This document shows positions 1 to 8,279 of a DNA stretch of 64,000 bases, one piece after another. Numbering within the stretch: the first letter of the stretch is position 1; every line of letters begins with the position of its first letter. This DNA comes from Capsulimonas corticalis (GTDB taxonomy: Bacteria; Armatimonadota; Armatimonadia; Armatimonadales; Capsulimonadaceae): the NCBI RefSeq assembly GCF_003574315.2, contig NZ_AP025739.1, positions 3,100,001-3,164,000 of the forward strand. Direction: 5' to 3'. Below the pieces are notes generated by a model. That model made no database searches. It saw only the letters and a program-made list of their open reading frames with translations, and was not told where the DNA came from. Both the position numbers and the translations under genes were made by a program.

Positions 1-49
1 AAGGCCGGGGGTGGGTTTGCTCCGGGAGGACGAGAAGCGCCGAAGCCCC

Positions 50-1093
50 CTACACGTGCGCCTTGCGAGTATCCACGATATTGGCGTCGAACACGCCGAC
101 GTTGCTGGTGACCTTGGCGCCGACGCCGATGACGCAGCGTTCGACGTAGGTGTTCGCGCCGACGCTGGCGCCGTCCCAGAGGATGGTGCTCTTGAGAGTC
201 GCGCCGGATTCGATGCGGACATTGTCGCCGAGAACGGTGTTCGCCAGCAGGCTCGCGCCGGCTTCGACGATGGTGTTGGCGCCGATGACGACCGGGGCTT
301 CGAGCGTCGCCGAAGGATCGATCTGCGCGCCTTCGCCGACCCAGACGCCGGCGGACTGCTCGGTGAAAGGCATGCCGAGCTGGACCTTGCCGTTGATGGC
401 GTCGAAGTTTGTCTGGCGGTAGACCTGAAGGTTGCCCACATCCTGCCAGTAGCTCTGCGTGTGGAAGGCGAAGAGGGGCTTGCCGGCTTCGAGAAGCGCG
501 GGGAAGACGTTGTTGCCGAAGCCGAACGCGACGCCGGCGGGGATAAGCTCAAAGACTTCCGGCTCGAAGACGTAGACGCCGGTGTTGGCCGTGTTGGAGA
601 ACGCGCCGCCGGTCTTGGGCTTCTCCAGGAAGCGGTTGATGCGGCCGTTGTCGTCGGTCAACACGATGCCGAACTGCGAGGGATCGTCTACCAGGGTGGT
701 GGCGATGGTGGAAGTCGCCTTGTTGTCCTTGTGGAACGCGACCAGGCCGGAGATATCGATATTCGAGATGTCGTCGCCGCCGATTACCAAAAAGGTTTCG
801 TTTTGGAAATGGGCCTCGACGCGCTTCAGGCTGCCGGCGTCGCCCCACAGCTGGTCTTCCTGTTCGACGTGGATTTTGACGCCCCATTTCGAGCCGTCGC
901 CGACGTAGTCGCGGATGACGCCGCCTAAGTAGTGGACATTGATCACGATCTCGTCGAACCCGCTCTTTTTCAGCTTCTCGATGAGATGCTCGATCACGGG
1001 GCGATTGACGATCGGGACCATCGGCTTGGGGACATTGCGTGTCAGGGGGTCCAGTCGCGAGCCGACGCCCGCAGCCAGTATCATTGCCTTCAT
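50..1093 (-). CDS. NDP-sugar pyrophosphorylase (GlmU/ManC-like nucleotidyltransferase)
   Basis: 347 aa. Transfers a nucleoside monophosphate from an NTP to a sugar 1-phosphate to make an NDP-sugar for cell-surface polysaccharide. The N-terminus has the signature loop ILAAGVGSRL (residues 5-14) followed by NVPKPMVPI. The nucleotidyltransferase domain covers about residues 1-235. The C-terminal ~110 residues show the spaced small/hydrophobic hexapeptides of a left-handed beta helix (APVVIGANTIVEAG and similar). The start has AGAGGA about 6 nt upstream; an alternative Met is at residue 4. It is the last of three minus-strand sugar genes after DegT (63 nt gap) and ManC. The exact sugar and nucleotide cannot be read from sequence; the family includes mannose-1-P guanylyltransferases and glucose-1-P thymidylyltransferases. 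Confidence 0.88.
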   Translation of the reverse strand: MKAMILAAGVGSRLDPLTRNVPKPMVPIVNRPVIEHLIEKLKKSGFDEIVINVHYLGGVIRDYVGDGSKWGVKIHVEQEDQLWGDAGSLKRVEAHFQNETFLVIGGDDISNIDISGLVAFHKDNKATSTIATTLVDDPSQFGIVLTDDNGRINRFLEKPKTGGAFSNTANTGVYVFEPEVFELIPAGVAFGFGNNVFPALLEAGKPLFAFHTQSYWQDVGNLQVYRQTNFDAINGKVQLGMPFTEQSAGVWVGEGAQIDPSATLEAPVVIGANTIVEAGASLLANTVLGDNVRIESGATLKSTILWDGASVGANTYVERCVIGVGAKVTSNVGVFDANIVDTRKAHV

Positions 1094-1156
1094 TATCTGT
1101 CCTCTGTGATTGCGTGAGTTACTGCTTAGTTGACGTACTGCTTATGGTTTGAATGA

Positions 1157-2284
1157 TCACTCGAAGAAGCGCCGTATGGAGGCGGCGACATGCGCGATCT
1201 GCTCCGAGTTGAGGTCCGGATGCACCGGCAGGGAGAGGACTTCCTGAGTCGCCAGCTCGCTCTCCGGCAGGTCGCCCTGCGTGTAGCCCAGGTGGACGTA
1301 CCCCTGCTGGACATGGAGAGAGAGCGGGTAGTAAACGGCGCTCGAAACGTTCCGAGACGCCAGGTACTTCTGTAGATCATCGCGGCGGCCGTTCCGGACG
1401 CGCAGCGTGAACTGATGGTAGATGTGGTGGTTGCCCGACAGAGTCGCCGGCAGCGTGATGTGCTCGTCCAGATCGGCGAGCAGGTCCAGATACTGGCCCG
1501 CGTTGGCGCGGCGCTGGTCGTTCCAGGCCGTCAGGCGCTTCGCCTTCACGCGCAGGAACGCGGCCTGCATTTCGTCCAGGCGCGAGCAGTAGCCGACGCG
1601 CTTGTAGATATAGCCGCCGCCGGAGCCGTGGAACCGCAGCACGCGGACCTCTTCGGCGATCTCGGCGCTGGGCGTCAGGATCATGCCGCCGTCGCCGCAC
1701 GCGCCCAGGTTTTTGGTCGGGAAGAACGATAGAGTGCTGATTTCCGCCCACTCGCCCATCTTGCGGCCGTTCTGGGACGCGCCGATCGCCTGCGCGCCGT
1801 CCGCGATCAAGGGAAGGCCATGCGCCTTGGCGATCTCGCCGAACTTCGTCATATCCGCCATCTGCCCGAACAGGTGAACCGGCATGATCGCCTTCGTCTT
1901 TGAGGTGATCTTCGCGGCGGTCTTTTCGGGGTCGAGGTTAAACGTGTGGGGATCGATGTCCGCGAAGACCGGCGTGGCGCCGGCGAGGCAGATGGTCTCG
2001 GCGGTCGCGACAAAGGTGAACGGCGAGGTAATGACTTCGTCGCCGGGCCCGATGCCCAGAGCCTCCATCGCGAGCAGCAGCGCGTCGGTGCCGGAGTTGA
2101 CGCCCAGCGCGTGCGCCGTGCCGCTTTCGGCGGCGATCTCCGCCTCCAGCGCCGCGACATTCGGTCCGAGGCCGAACTGGCAGCTGTCCATGACTTCGTC
2201 AAACGCCGCCGTCAGCTCCGCGCGCAGCGCGCCGTGCTGCGCCTGTAAGTCCGCCATTCCCGCCTTGATGATTGTGTCTTCCAA
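1157..2284 (-). CDS. DegT/DnrJ/EryC1/StrS family PLP-dependent sugar aminotransferase
   Basis: 375 aa, normal for the family. These enzymes aminate keto-sugar nucleotides using pyridoxal phosphate. Visible signatures are VNSGTDALLLAMEALGIGPG (residues ~57-76, phosphate-binding region), PVHLFGQMADM, DGAQAIGA (cofactor Asp) and FFPTKNLGACGDGG with the Schiff-base Lys near residue 190. The reading frame opens at a TTG at 2284 that follows an AAAGG 11 nt upstream; an ATG at 2260 preceded by AAGGCGGGA is an equally plausible start. It lies 21 nt after manC on the same strand and just before the nucleotidyltransferase, so it probably works with them on an amino-sugar nucleotide for a surface glycan. 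The sugar substrate is inferred from neighbours only. Confidence 0.9.
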   Translation of the reverse strand: MEDTIIKAGMADLQAQHGALRAELTAAFDEVMDSCQFGLGPNVAALEAEIAAESGTAHALGVNSGTDALLLAMEALGIGPGDEVITSPFTFVATAETICLAGATPVFADIDPHTFNLDPEKTAAKITSKTKAIMPVHLFGQMADMTKFGEIAKAHGLPLIADGAQAIGASQNGRKMGEWAEISTLSFFPTKNLGACGDGGMILTPSAEIAEEVRVLRFHGSGGGYIYKRVGYCSRLDEMQAAFLRVKAKRLTAWNDQRRANAGQYLDLLADLDEHITLPATLSGNHHIYHQFTLRVRNGRRDDLQKYLASRNVSSAVYYPLSLHVQQGYVHLGYTQGDLPESELATQEVLSLPVHPDLNSEQIAHVAASIRRFFE

Positions 2285-2305
2285 AAGATCGTTCTGCCTT
2301 TGTTG

Positions 2306-3388
2306 CTATAGTAAATCGTGCGCGCCGCGCGCCTTCAGAGTCTCGACGATCTGCTTGACGTCCTCGGAACGAGACTTGGGACAGATCAGCGTGGCGTCGG
2401 GAGTGTCGATCACGATGATGTCTTCGAGGCCGATCGTCGCGATCAGGCGATGGGGACTGTAGATCAGCGATCCCGTGGTGTCCACACCGATGTGATCGCC
2501 GATGACGACGTTTTCCGAGACGTGCTTTTCGTGGCTGAGCACCTCCGCGAGGCGCGTCCATGAGCCGACGTCGTTCCAGCCGATGTCCGCCGGGACCACG
2601 GCGACTTTATCCGCCTTTTCGGCGATGGCGTAGTCGAAGGAGATCTTCTCCAGAGTCGAGAAATGCTCGGCGAACGCCTCGGCGTCGCCCGCGCGCAGCG
2701 CCTCGGCGGCGGCGACAAATCCCGCCTCCGACTGCGGCAGATGCGCCTGGAAGAGCGCGCGCAGCGTCTTGACCGTCGCGATGAACATCCCGGCGTTCCA
2801 GTAGAATCCGCCCTGCGCCAGATACTCTTCGGCGATCTCGCGCTTTGGCTTCTCGCGGAACTGCGCGACGGTGAGCGCCTCCGAGCCGTCGGAGATCGGC
2901 GCGGCGCTTTGAATGTACCCGAAGCCGGTGTCGGGGCTTGTCGGATGGATCCCAACCGTCACGAGATATCCCTGCTCGGCGGCCTTCGCCGCTTCCAGAA
3001 TGATCTCGCGGAATACTTTATCGCGGAGAATGACGTGGTCGGCGGGCAGGACCACCATCACGGTGTCCTCGCCGCGCACGCGCTCAATCAGCGCGGCCAT
3101 CAGTCCGATTGCCGGCGCGGAATCGCGCCCCTGCGGTTCGCCGACGATATTCTCGGGCGGAACTTCCGGGAGCTGTTCGCGGACGGGACCGACATGCCTG
3201 GCGTTGGTGATGACGAAGAGCTGCGCGGGATCGATGAGCGCCTCCACCCGATCCGCCGTCTCCTGGAGCATGGTGCGGCGGCTGACAATATCGAGAAATT
3301 GTTTCGGGGTGCTCTGGCGGCTGCGCGGCCAAAGGCGCGTCCCGCCGCCGCCCGCGGGGATCACGACGGCGATGTTCGGTTTCGACAC
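2306..3388 (-). CDS. manC: Mannose-1-phosphate guanylyltransferase (GDP-mannose pyrophosphorylase)
   Basis: 360 aa, matching the single-domain bacterial GMP type rather than the bifunctional ManC with an isomerase tail. It makes GDP-mannose from mannose-1-P and GTP. The N-terminal IPAGGGGTRLWPRSR (residues 10-24) and STPKQFLDI are the family's nucleotide-binding and Lys signatures, followed by GEPQGRDSAPAIGL, VVLPADHVI and FYWNAGMF. The start codon is GTG at 3388, with GAGGAG 8 nt upstream. A good promoter lies upstream (-35 TTGACA, -10 TACACT). It is the first gene of the minus-strand sugar-nucleotide operon. Function is firm at family level; the downstream glycan is unknown. Confidence 0.92.
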   Translation of the reverse strand: MSKPNIAVVIPAGGGGTRLWPRSRQSTPKQFLDIVSRRTMLQETADRVEALIDPAQLFVITNARHVGPVREQLPEVPPENIVGEPQGRDSAPAIGLMAALIERVRGEDTVMVVLPADHVILRDKVFREIILEAAKAAEQGYLVTVGIHPTSPDTGFGYIQSAAPISDGSEALTVAQFREKPKREIAEEYLAQGGFYWNAGMFIATVKTLRALFQAHLPQSEAGFVAAAEALRAGDAEAFAEHFSTLEKISFDYAIAEKADKVAVVPADIGWNDVGSWTRLAEVLSHEKHVSENVVIGDHIGVDTTGSLIYSPHRLIATIGLEDIIVIDTPDATLICPKSRSEDVKQIVETLKARGAHDLL

Positions 3389-3436
3389 GGGTGGAACTCC
3401 TCAAACGGATCGACAATCGTGTGTGCAGTGCTTGAG

Positions 3437-3466
3437 AGTGTACCAAATTTCACAAAGTCCTGTCAA
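3437..3466 (-). promoter_or_regulatory. Sigma70-type promoter of the manC sugar operon
   Basis: On the minus strand TTGACA (3466-3461) and TACACT (3442-3437) are separated by 18 bp, 49 nt or more upstream of the GTG start of manC. Assignment rests on match to consensus and position only. Confidence 0.65.
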
Positions 3467-3567
3467 TCCGGGGGAGGGCCACAGGAGTGATTAGCGTCGC
3501 CAATAGACGGGCATAATAAACGCGATCAGGCGGATTTGAATATCGATCGCGAAAGGCGGGGGCGAGA

Positions 3568-3762
3568 GTGCAGGGAGTTTTGATTTATCAATGCCGGTTG
3601 TGCGGCGGGCAGGTATTGGTGGATGTCGACGATATCCAGGGGGCGATGCTGCTGGTCCGCGTATCGCACGAGCAGGACACGACGGATATCGTGATCCCCC
3701 ATCGGTGCGATAACGGCGACTACGGGGTCGCGGACTTGAAGGGCGGCCGGGCGACCGAGTGA
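3568..3762 (+). CDS. Small Cys-containing hypothetical protein
   Basis: 64 aa, starting at GTG with a purine-rich GGCGGGGGCGAGA just upstream. The N-terminus has QCRLCGG (two Cys in CxxC spacing, residues 9-12) and a later HRCDNG, so three Cys and a His could bind one zinc ion. The middle is an acidic beta-type segment (VDVDDIQGAM). It is divergent from manC and converges on the histidine kinase gene with a 6-nt gap. I do not recognise the family. Gene reality is supported by the start signal and backbone-like codon use, not by homology. Confidence 0.5.
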   Translation: MQGVLIYQCRLCGGQVLVDVDDIQGAMLLVRVSHEQDTTDIVIPHRCDNGDYGVADLKGGRATE

Positions 3763-3768
3763 CGCCCG

Positions 3769-6174
3769 TTACTCGTTGACCGCCTTGGAGTGCGGCGCGT
3801 GCAAGACCATCACCCAGCGCTCCATTTCCGCGCGCAGCTCCATAGGTTTGATAGGCTTCCCGACATAAGAATCCATGCCGGCGAGCAGGCAGCGCTCGCG
3901 GTCGCCTTCCATAGTATGGGCGGTCATGGCGATAATGGGAGTGCGCCGGCCGGACCCTTGCTCGCGCAGGCGGATGGCGGTGGTCGCCTCGAAACCATCC
4001 ATCTCGGGCATCTGGACATCCATCAGCACCACATCGTAGGGAATCTGTCCCAGCGCGGTCACGGCTTCCAGCCCGTTCCCAACGGCGTCGATACGACATC
4101 CCATCTTTTCCAGCATCCGGATCGCGACCTTTTGATTGATGGCGTTGTCTTCGGCGAGCAGAATATGCAGGCCGATCGGCGCGCTGTTCAAGGCGATGGA
4201 GGTGAGCCGCAGGCGGGAGCGGCTCACACCGGCGGACGCGTCCAGGACCGTCATCAGCGTATCGAACAGGCTGGACTTCCGTACAGGTTTCATCAAGGAC
4301 GCCGCAAAGCCGCGCCGCGCCATTTCCGGCGTGTCGGCTTCGAGGTTGGCCGACGACAGGAGGATCACGGGGATCGCGGCGAATTTTGGATTGCTTTTCA
4401 GTGCGTCCGTGGTCTCCTGCCCGTTCATGTCCGGCATCATCATGTCCATGATAACGAGATCAATGGGCTGCTCGGAAGCGTTGAGAAGGTCCAGTCCCTC
4501 CTGGCCCGAAGCGGCGGTCAGCGGCGCGCAGTTCCAGGAGCGCAGCTGTTCGCGCAGGATCGTGCGATTGGTCGCGTTGTCGTCGATGACCAGCACGCGC
4601 CGCCCGATCAGCGACTGCGGGATATCCATCGTGATCTGTTCGGCGCCGCGTTGCTTCTTCAGCGGCATCTGGAGCCAGAAGGTGCTGCCCTCGCCGAGGA
4701 CGCTTTCCAGCCCGATCGTCCCGCCCATCAGATCGGTTAGCTGACGGCAAATGGTCAGTCCCAGGCCGGTGCCTCCGTATTTGCGGCTGGTGCTTCCATC
4801 GGCCTGCGTAAAACTCTCGAAGACCGCCGTCTGGCGATCCGGCGCGATGCCCACTCCGGTGTCGCGCACGGCCAATCGCAGTTCGGCGTACGCGTCGCAG
4901 TTGTGGATCACGCCGACTTCCAGCACTACCTCGCCGACGTCCGTGAATTTGAGCGCGTTGCCCAGCAGGTTGCTCAGAACCTGGCGGATCCGGCCGGGAT
5001 CGCCCTGGAGAAGACGAGGACAGTTCGTGGGGAGCAGCGCGGCGATCTCCAGTCCTTTTTCTCTGGCTCGGGGCGCGAAGAGATCCAGCGTTTCTTCAAT
5101 CACGTCGTTCAAATCGAAATCGATCGTCTCGATCACCATTTTCCCCGCTTCGATCTTGGAGAAGTCGAGGATATCGTTGATGATTGTCATGAGGGCGTCG
5201 CCGCTGCTGCGGATGGTGAGCGCGTAATCCCTCTGCTCCGGAGTCAAATCCGTGTCCAGAAGGATGCCCGTCATGCCGAGCACGCCGTTCATGGGCGTGC
5301 GGACTTCATGGCTCATGTTGGCGAGGAACTCCGATTTCGCCCTTGTGAAGGCGACGGCCTGATCGCGCGCTTCAACCAGCTCCAGCGCCTGCTCCTCCAA
5401 AAGCGTCTTCTGCTCGGCCAGGTCCTGGGTTCGCTCCAGCACGCGTGTTTCCAGCTCATCGTGGGCGCGCCGCAGTTCTTCCGTGCGCTCATGCACGCGC
5501 TGCTCCAGCTCATCGTGAGCCCATTGCAGCGTTTTGGCTTCGTTGCTGCGGCGTTTCAGGTCGCGCTGCACCAGGAAAAAGATGAGCCCAAGCAGGATGA
5601 ACGCGAACGCGATGACGATCGCCAGGCCCAGCTGCATCAAATCGCTATTGACGCGCGACTCAGCCGTCCGTATTTGCAGCAGGCGGCTTTCTTCCGCTTG
5701 CATATCCGCGATGAGATGGGTGTATCTCGCCATGACGGTTTCGCCGTCGTCGATTTCCTGCTGAGCCGCATTTCGCTCCGCCGGATTCCGAATGGTGGCG
5801 ATACTGTCCAGGCCCTCGATGCGTTCGCTGGCGGCTTCCCGAAGTTCAGGAATCCGTCGCTGCTGGCGCGGGTTATCCCGGGTCAAAAAGGCCACTCGGT
5901 CGATATGACGGGTGACTTCTCCGGATCCGCGCCGGAACTCCTGCATGTGCGTCTGGCTGCTCGACGCCATGAAGGCTTGCGCTCCCGACTCGCACGTCTC
6001 CATCGACATCAGCGCGGCGCTGAGCTCCGCCTGCACTTCATATGTATGGGCGACCCATCGCTCGGACGAGAAATAAAATTGCGTGTAGCGGCGCGCGAAC
6101 AGTCCGGTCGCCAGCAAGAAGACGAGCGTCAGCGCAAATCCGAGCATGATTTGTTTGTCGATGGAGAGCTTCAC
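3769..6174 (-). CDS. Membrane-bound hybrid sensor histidine kinase with two receiver domains
   Basis: 801 aa. A first membrane helix at about residues 9-28 is followed by a ~145-residue helical extracytoplasmic CHASE3-like sensor, a second helix at ~178-200 ([16 protein letters not shown]), and a coiled coil with two repeats of the type ELE(Q/T)RV(H/L)ERT. The HisKA H-box [15 protein letters not shown] places the phosphorylated His near residue 288, and the HATPase includes TGVGIAPD and GGTGLGLTI. Two REC domains follow, with phosphoacceptor Asp in [13 protein letters not shown] (~residue 580) and [13 protein letters not shown] (~residue 717). There is no HPt domain, so a separate phosphotransfer protein is expected. 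The signal it senses is unknown. It stands alone between a convergent small gene and a DMT transporter. Confidence 0.93.
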   Translation of the reverse strand: MKLSIDKQIMLGFALTLVFLLATGLFARRYTQFYFSSERWVAHTYEVQAELSAALMSMETCESGAQAFMASSSQTHMQEFRRGSGEVTRHIDRVAFLTRDNPRQQRRIPELREAASERIEGLDSIATIRNPAERNAAQQEIDDGETVMARYTHLIADMQAEESRLLQIRTAESRVNSDLMQLGLAIVIAFAFILLGLIFFLVQRDLKRRSNEAKTLQWAHDELEQRVHERTEELRRAHDELETRVLERTQDLAEQKTLLEEQALELVEARDQAVAFTRAKSEFLANMSHEVRTPMNGVLGMTGILLDTDLTPEQRDYALTIRSSGDALMTIINDILDFSKIEAGKMVIETIDFDLNDVIEETLDLFAPRAREKGLEIAALLPTNCPRLLQGDPGRIRQVLSNLLGNALKFTDVGEVVLEVGVIHNCDAYAELRLAVRDTGVGIAPDRQTAVFESFTQADGSTSRKYGGTGLGLTICRQLTDLMGGTIGLESVLGEGSTFWLQMPLKKQRGAEQITMDIPQSLIGRRVLVIDDNATNRTILREQLRSWNCAPLTAASGQEGLDLLNASEQPIDLVIMDMMMPDMNGQETTDALKSNPKFAAIPVILLSSANLEADTPEMARRGFAASLMKPVRKSSLFDTLMTVLDASAGVSRSRLRLTSIALNSAPIGLHILLAEDNAINQKVAIRMLEKMGCRIDAVGNGLEAVTALGQIPYDVVLMDVQMPEMDGFEATTAIRLREQGSGRRTPIIAMTAHTMEGDRERCLLAGMDSYVGKPIKPMELRAEMERWVMVLHAPHSKAVNE

Positions 6175-6222
6175 GACTGTTATTGTCGGTGTTTCGCGTG
6201 AAGGACTGGAGGGAGGATGCGC

Positions 6223-7188
6223 TTACGCGGCTTGCCGGCGCTGGATAAGGGCGATGGCGGCGACCACCAGCGCGGAGCCGATAACCGCTTCGGACGTGAT
6301 CGGATCGTGGAGCACGGCGGCGCCGATCAGCGCGCCGAACAGGGGCTGAACGAAGAGAAAGACCGAAATATCGCTGACCTGGATCCGCTCGATCAGCGTG
6401 AACCACACGGTGTACGCCAGCACCGTGCAGGGAACCACCAGATAGGCGAAGCTCCAGAGCGCGCCGGGCGTGAGCACGATGGGCGCGTGCGATGTCCAGA
6501 GCTCCCAGCCCGCGAACGGCGCCAGCGCGAGCGCCCCCGCCGCCATCTGGTAGGTAATCACCGTCATGGCGGGATAGCGGGAAACCAGGCGCTTGCCGAC
6601 GATCGAGGAAAGCGCTTCAAAGGTCAGCGCCAGCGCGATCATCAGTCCGCCGGCCTGCACGCCGCTCCAATGCAGCAGCGAGCCGCCGTGCGACACGATC
6701 AAAATCACCCCGGCGAGGCCCGCCGCGATCCCCATGGCTTTGGTCAGGGGCATTGGCTCGCGCAGCAGCGCCCAGGAAAGGATCGCGAGATAAACGGGCT
6801 CGGTCGCCATCAGCAGCGAGGCGTCGGCGACCGTCGTGCGCGACAGTCCCGCATAGAACAGAAGATAGGTGAGCGCGAGGCCCAGCACGCCCATCGCCCA
6901 GAAGCGGCTCCAGTCTTGCCGCGCCACGCGCAGATCGACTTTGCAGGCGCCGGCCACGCCGTACATCAACCCGGCGGACAGAGCGAACCGCGCGAATGCG
7001 AGCATCATCGGGGGGAAGCTATGCAGCGCGAGCTTGCCGGCGAGCGACGACGCGCCCCAGATCATATTGATAGCGATGAGAGCGAGAGCAATCGCGGGCG
7101 TGATTCGGTGAGGAGCGGCCGGGATGGGCGCCGGCTCGGCGGGATCGGGTGGGTCGGATGGATCGCGCCGTGCGGCGTTACGTGGCAT
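6223..7188 (-). CDS. EamA/DMT-family membrane transporter
   Basis: 321 aa with about ten hydrophobic helices arranged as two EamA repeats (each opening with a motif like INMIWGASSLAGK or AYLVVPCTVLAYTVWF). Residues 1-28 are a Pro/Ala-rich cytoplasmic lead. Members of the drug/metabolite transporter superfamily export amino acids, metabolites or drugs; the substrate cannot be told. The start is ATG at 7188 with no clear Shine-Dalgarno. It is preceded by the kinase gene's upstream region and followed by no operon partner. Confidence 0.88.
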   Translation of the reverse strand: MPRNAARRDPSDPPDPAEPAPIPAAPHRITPAIALALIAINMIWGASSLAGKLALHSFPPMMLAFARFALSAGLMYGVAGACKVDLRVARQDWSRFWAMGVLGLALTYLLFYAGLSRTTVADASLLMATEPVYLAILSWALLREPMPLTKAMGIAAGLAGVILIVSHGGSLLHWSGVQAGGLMIALALTFEALSSIVGKRLVSRYPAMTVITYQMAAGALALAPFAGWELWTSHAPIVLTPGALWSFAYLVVPCTVLAYTVWFTLIERIQVSDISVFLFVQPLFGALIGAAVLHDPITSEAVIGSALVVAAIALIQRRQAA

Positions 7189-7326
7189 ACTTGATTCTGA
7201 CGCGCGAGCGGAAGTGAAGTCAATGAAAGCCCGGCGCAGGGGATTAACATTCGATTACAATCCGACGGCCGCAGGCCGGCGGGGACTGGCGATTAAAGTC
7301 TCGCTTGAAAAACTTATACAATTTTC

Positions 7327-7458
7327 TGAGCATTGGGAACTTAAGGAGGACGGGATGCGTAGTACAAATAGCGCATGTCCTCCTTTTAATCATCCGTCAG
7401 CTGTGACGGAGCCTGCAGCCGATCCGCTTCACCGCGGACCGGCGGCAGGTTTTTTTTT
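7327..7458 (+). ncRNA. Candidate structured small RNA or leader with occluded Shine-Dalgarno
   Basis: A ~130-nt plus-strand segment between two minus-strand genes. A -10 like TATACA sits at 7315-7320 with only a weak -35 (ATTAAA, 7292-7297). Three hairpins follow: 7343-7385 (AAGGAGGAC pairs with GTCCTCCTT, inner ATGCG with CGCAT, loop 7360-7371), 7393-7410 (TCCGTCA/TGACGGA), and the terminator 7412-7449 plus a T-run. The first stem contains AAGGAGG followed after 5 nt by ATG, opening a 48-codon frame to 7501; both the ribosome site and start codon are paired. No plus-strand gene lies downstream. It could be an sRNA, a thermosensor-like leader, or a short gene with a terminator inside it. I match it to no known RNA family. 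Confidence 0.45.
7412..7458 (+). terminator. Rho-independent terminator
   Basis: Stem arms 7412-7427 and 7434-7449 pair with two mismatches in 16 bp (loop TTCACC), followed directly by nine T (7450-7458). Points to a plus-strand transcript ending here. Confidence 0.8.
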
Positions 7459-7497
7459 GCATGTTTTTGACGGAGCCGGCGGAGTTCTCCCGGGCGA

Positions 7498-8271
7498 TTA
7501 GCGCATCAGTTTGCGGTTGCGCAGGACGATCCGCTGCTGCTCGAAGATATAGGCGACGATCGCTTCTCGGTCCTCTTCCGTCATGGTCGGGGGGCCAATA
7601 AACGAAAGGCGCACGAGATAGATCCGGCTGACGCCCTGCGAGGCGATGTGACAGTCCAGCGATTCTGCTTCGACATCGATCTGCTCGCCGTCTTTGCCGG
7701 CGGGGACGCGCACCGTGACGCGCAGGCCTCCGGGGATGGGCTTGGGAGCCGCGAGCAGCGCGCCGCCGCCGCTCATGTTCACCAGGCGCCCCGCCAGGCG
7801 CATGGATCCGTCGCCGCCGCGTGAGGAAACGCGAAACGTCGTCGGGGCATGGAGCGGCAGGCGATAAAATTCGCGGCGCTGCACCTGTGTCACTTGCCTG
7901 GGCCGCAGAATGGTGATTTGGGAGGAGCGGCTGACGCCGACAACGCGCGTGGAAAACTTAAAGAGGCCGCTGCCGCGCACGAAGGAAACCACCAGCGCCG
8001 TGCGCGCCGGCAGGGACGCCGCTGCGCTGGTCGTGGTGGCGGGGGCTTCCGTCTTGGAGGTCTCCCAAAGGCCGTCGGGATCGAAGATCCCTTCCTCGGC
8101 GGTGTCGAGCACGATGCGGCGCATGGTCACCACGCGGACCGTGGCGTAATAAACGCCGACTCGGTCCCCTTGGGCCACTTGCAGACGCACCGCTTCGCCC
8201 ACGGTCGGAAGGCGTCCCGATTTTGGGCTGGGGCGGTCCATGACCGGCGACCAAAACTTCCAGAAATCCAT
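7498..8271 (-). CDS. PilZ-domain cyclic-di-GMP receptor (YcgR-like flagellar-brake fold)
   Basis: 257 aa. An N-terminal PilZN/YcgR-type beta domain (residues ~25-120) is followed by a PilZ domain that opens with QRREFYRLPL and carries VNMSGGGALL, i.e. the two c-di-GMP contacts RxxxR and (D/N)xSxxG. It likely changes a partner's activity when c-di-GMP binds. AAGG sits 6 nt before the ATG, overlapping the end of the upstream TPR gene (8 nt gap), so it is translated from the same mRNA as the two TPR genes. It may couple their envelope complex to c-di-GMP; several GGDEF and HD-GYP enzymes are encoded at 52-57 kb. The effector partner is unknown. Confidence 0.88.
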   Translation of the reverse strand: MDFWKFWSPVMDRPSPKSGRLPTVGEAVRLQVAQGDRVGVYYATVRVVTMRRIVLDTAEEGIFDPDGLWETSKTEAPATTTSAAASLPARTALVVSFVRGSGLFKFSTRVVGVSRSSQITILRPRQVTQVQRREFYRLPLHAPTTFRVSSRGGDGSMRLAGRLVNMSGGGALLAAPKPIPGGLRVTVRVPAGKDGEQIDVEAESLDCHIASQGVSRIYLVRLSFIGPPTMTEEDREAIVAYIFEQQRIVLRNRKLMR

Positions 8272-8279
8272 GACGCGCC

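Noticed and set aside
4903-6201. Long plus-strand frame opposite the histidine kinase
   Set aside because: Antisense shadow of a GC-rich coding gene: no domain, no start signal, composition follows the kinase codons.
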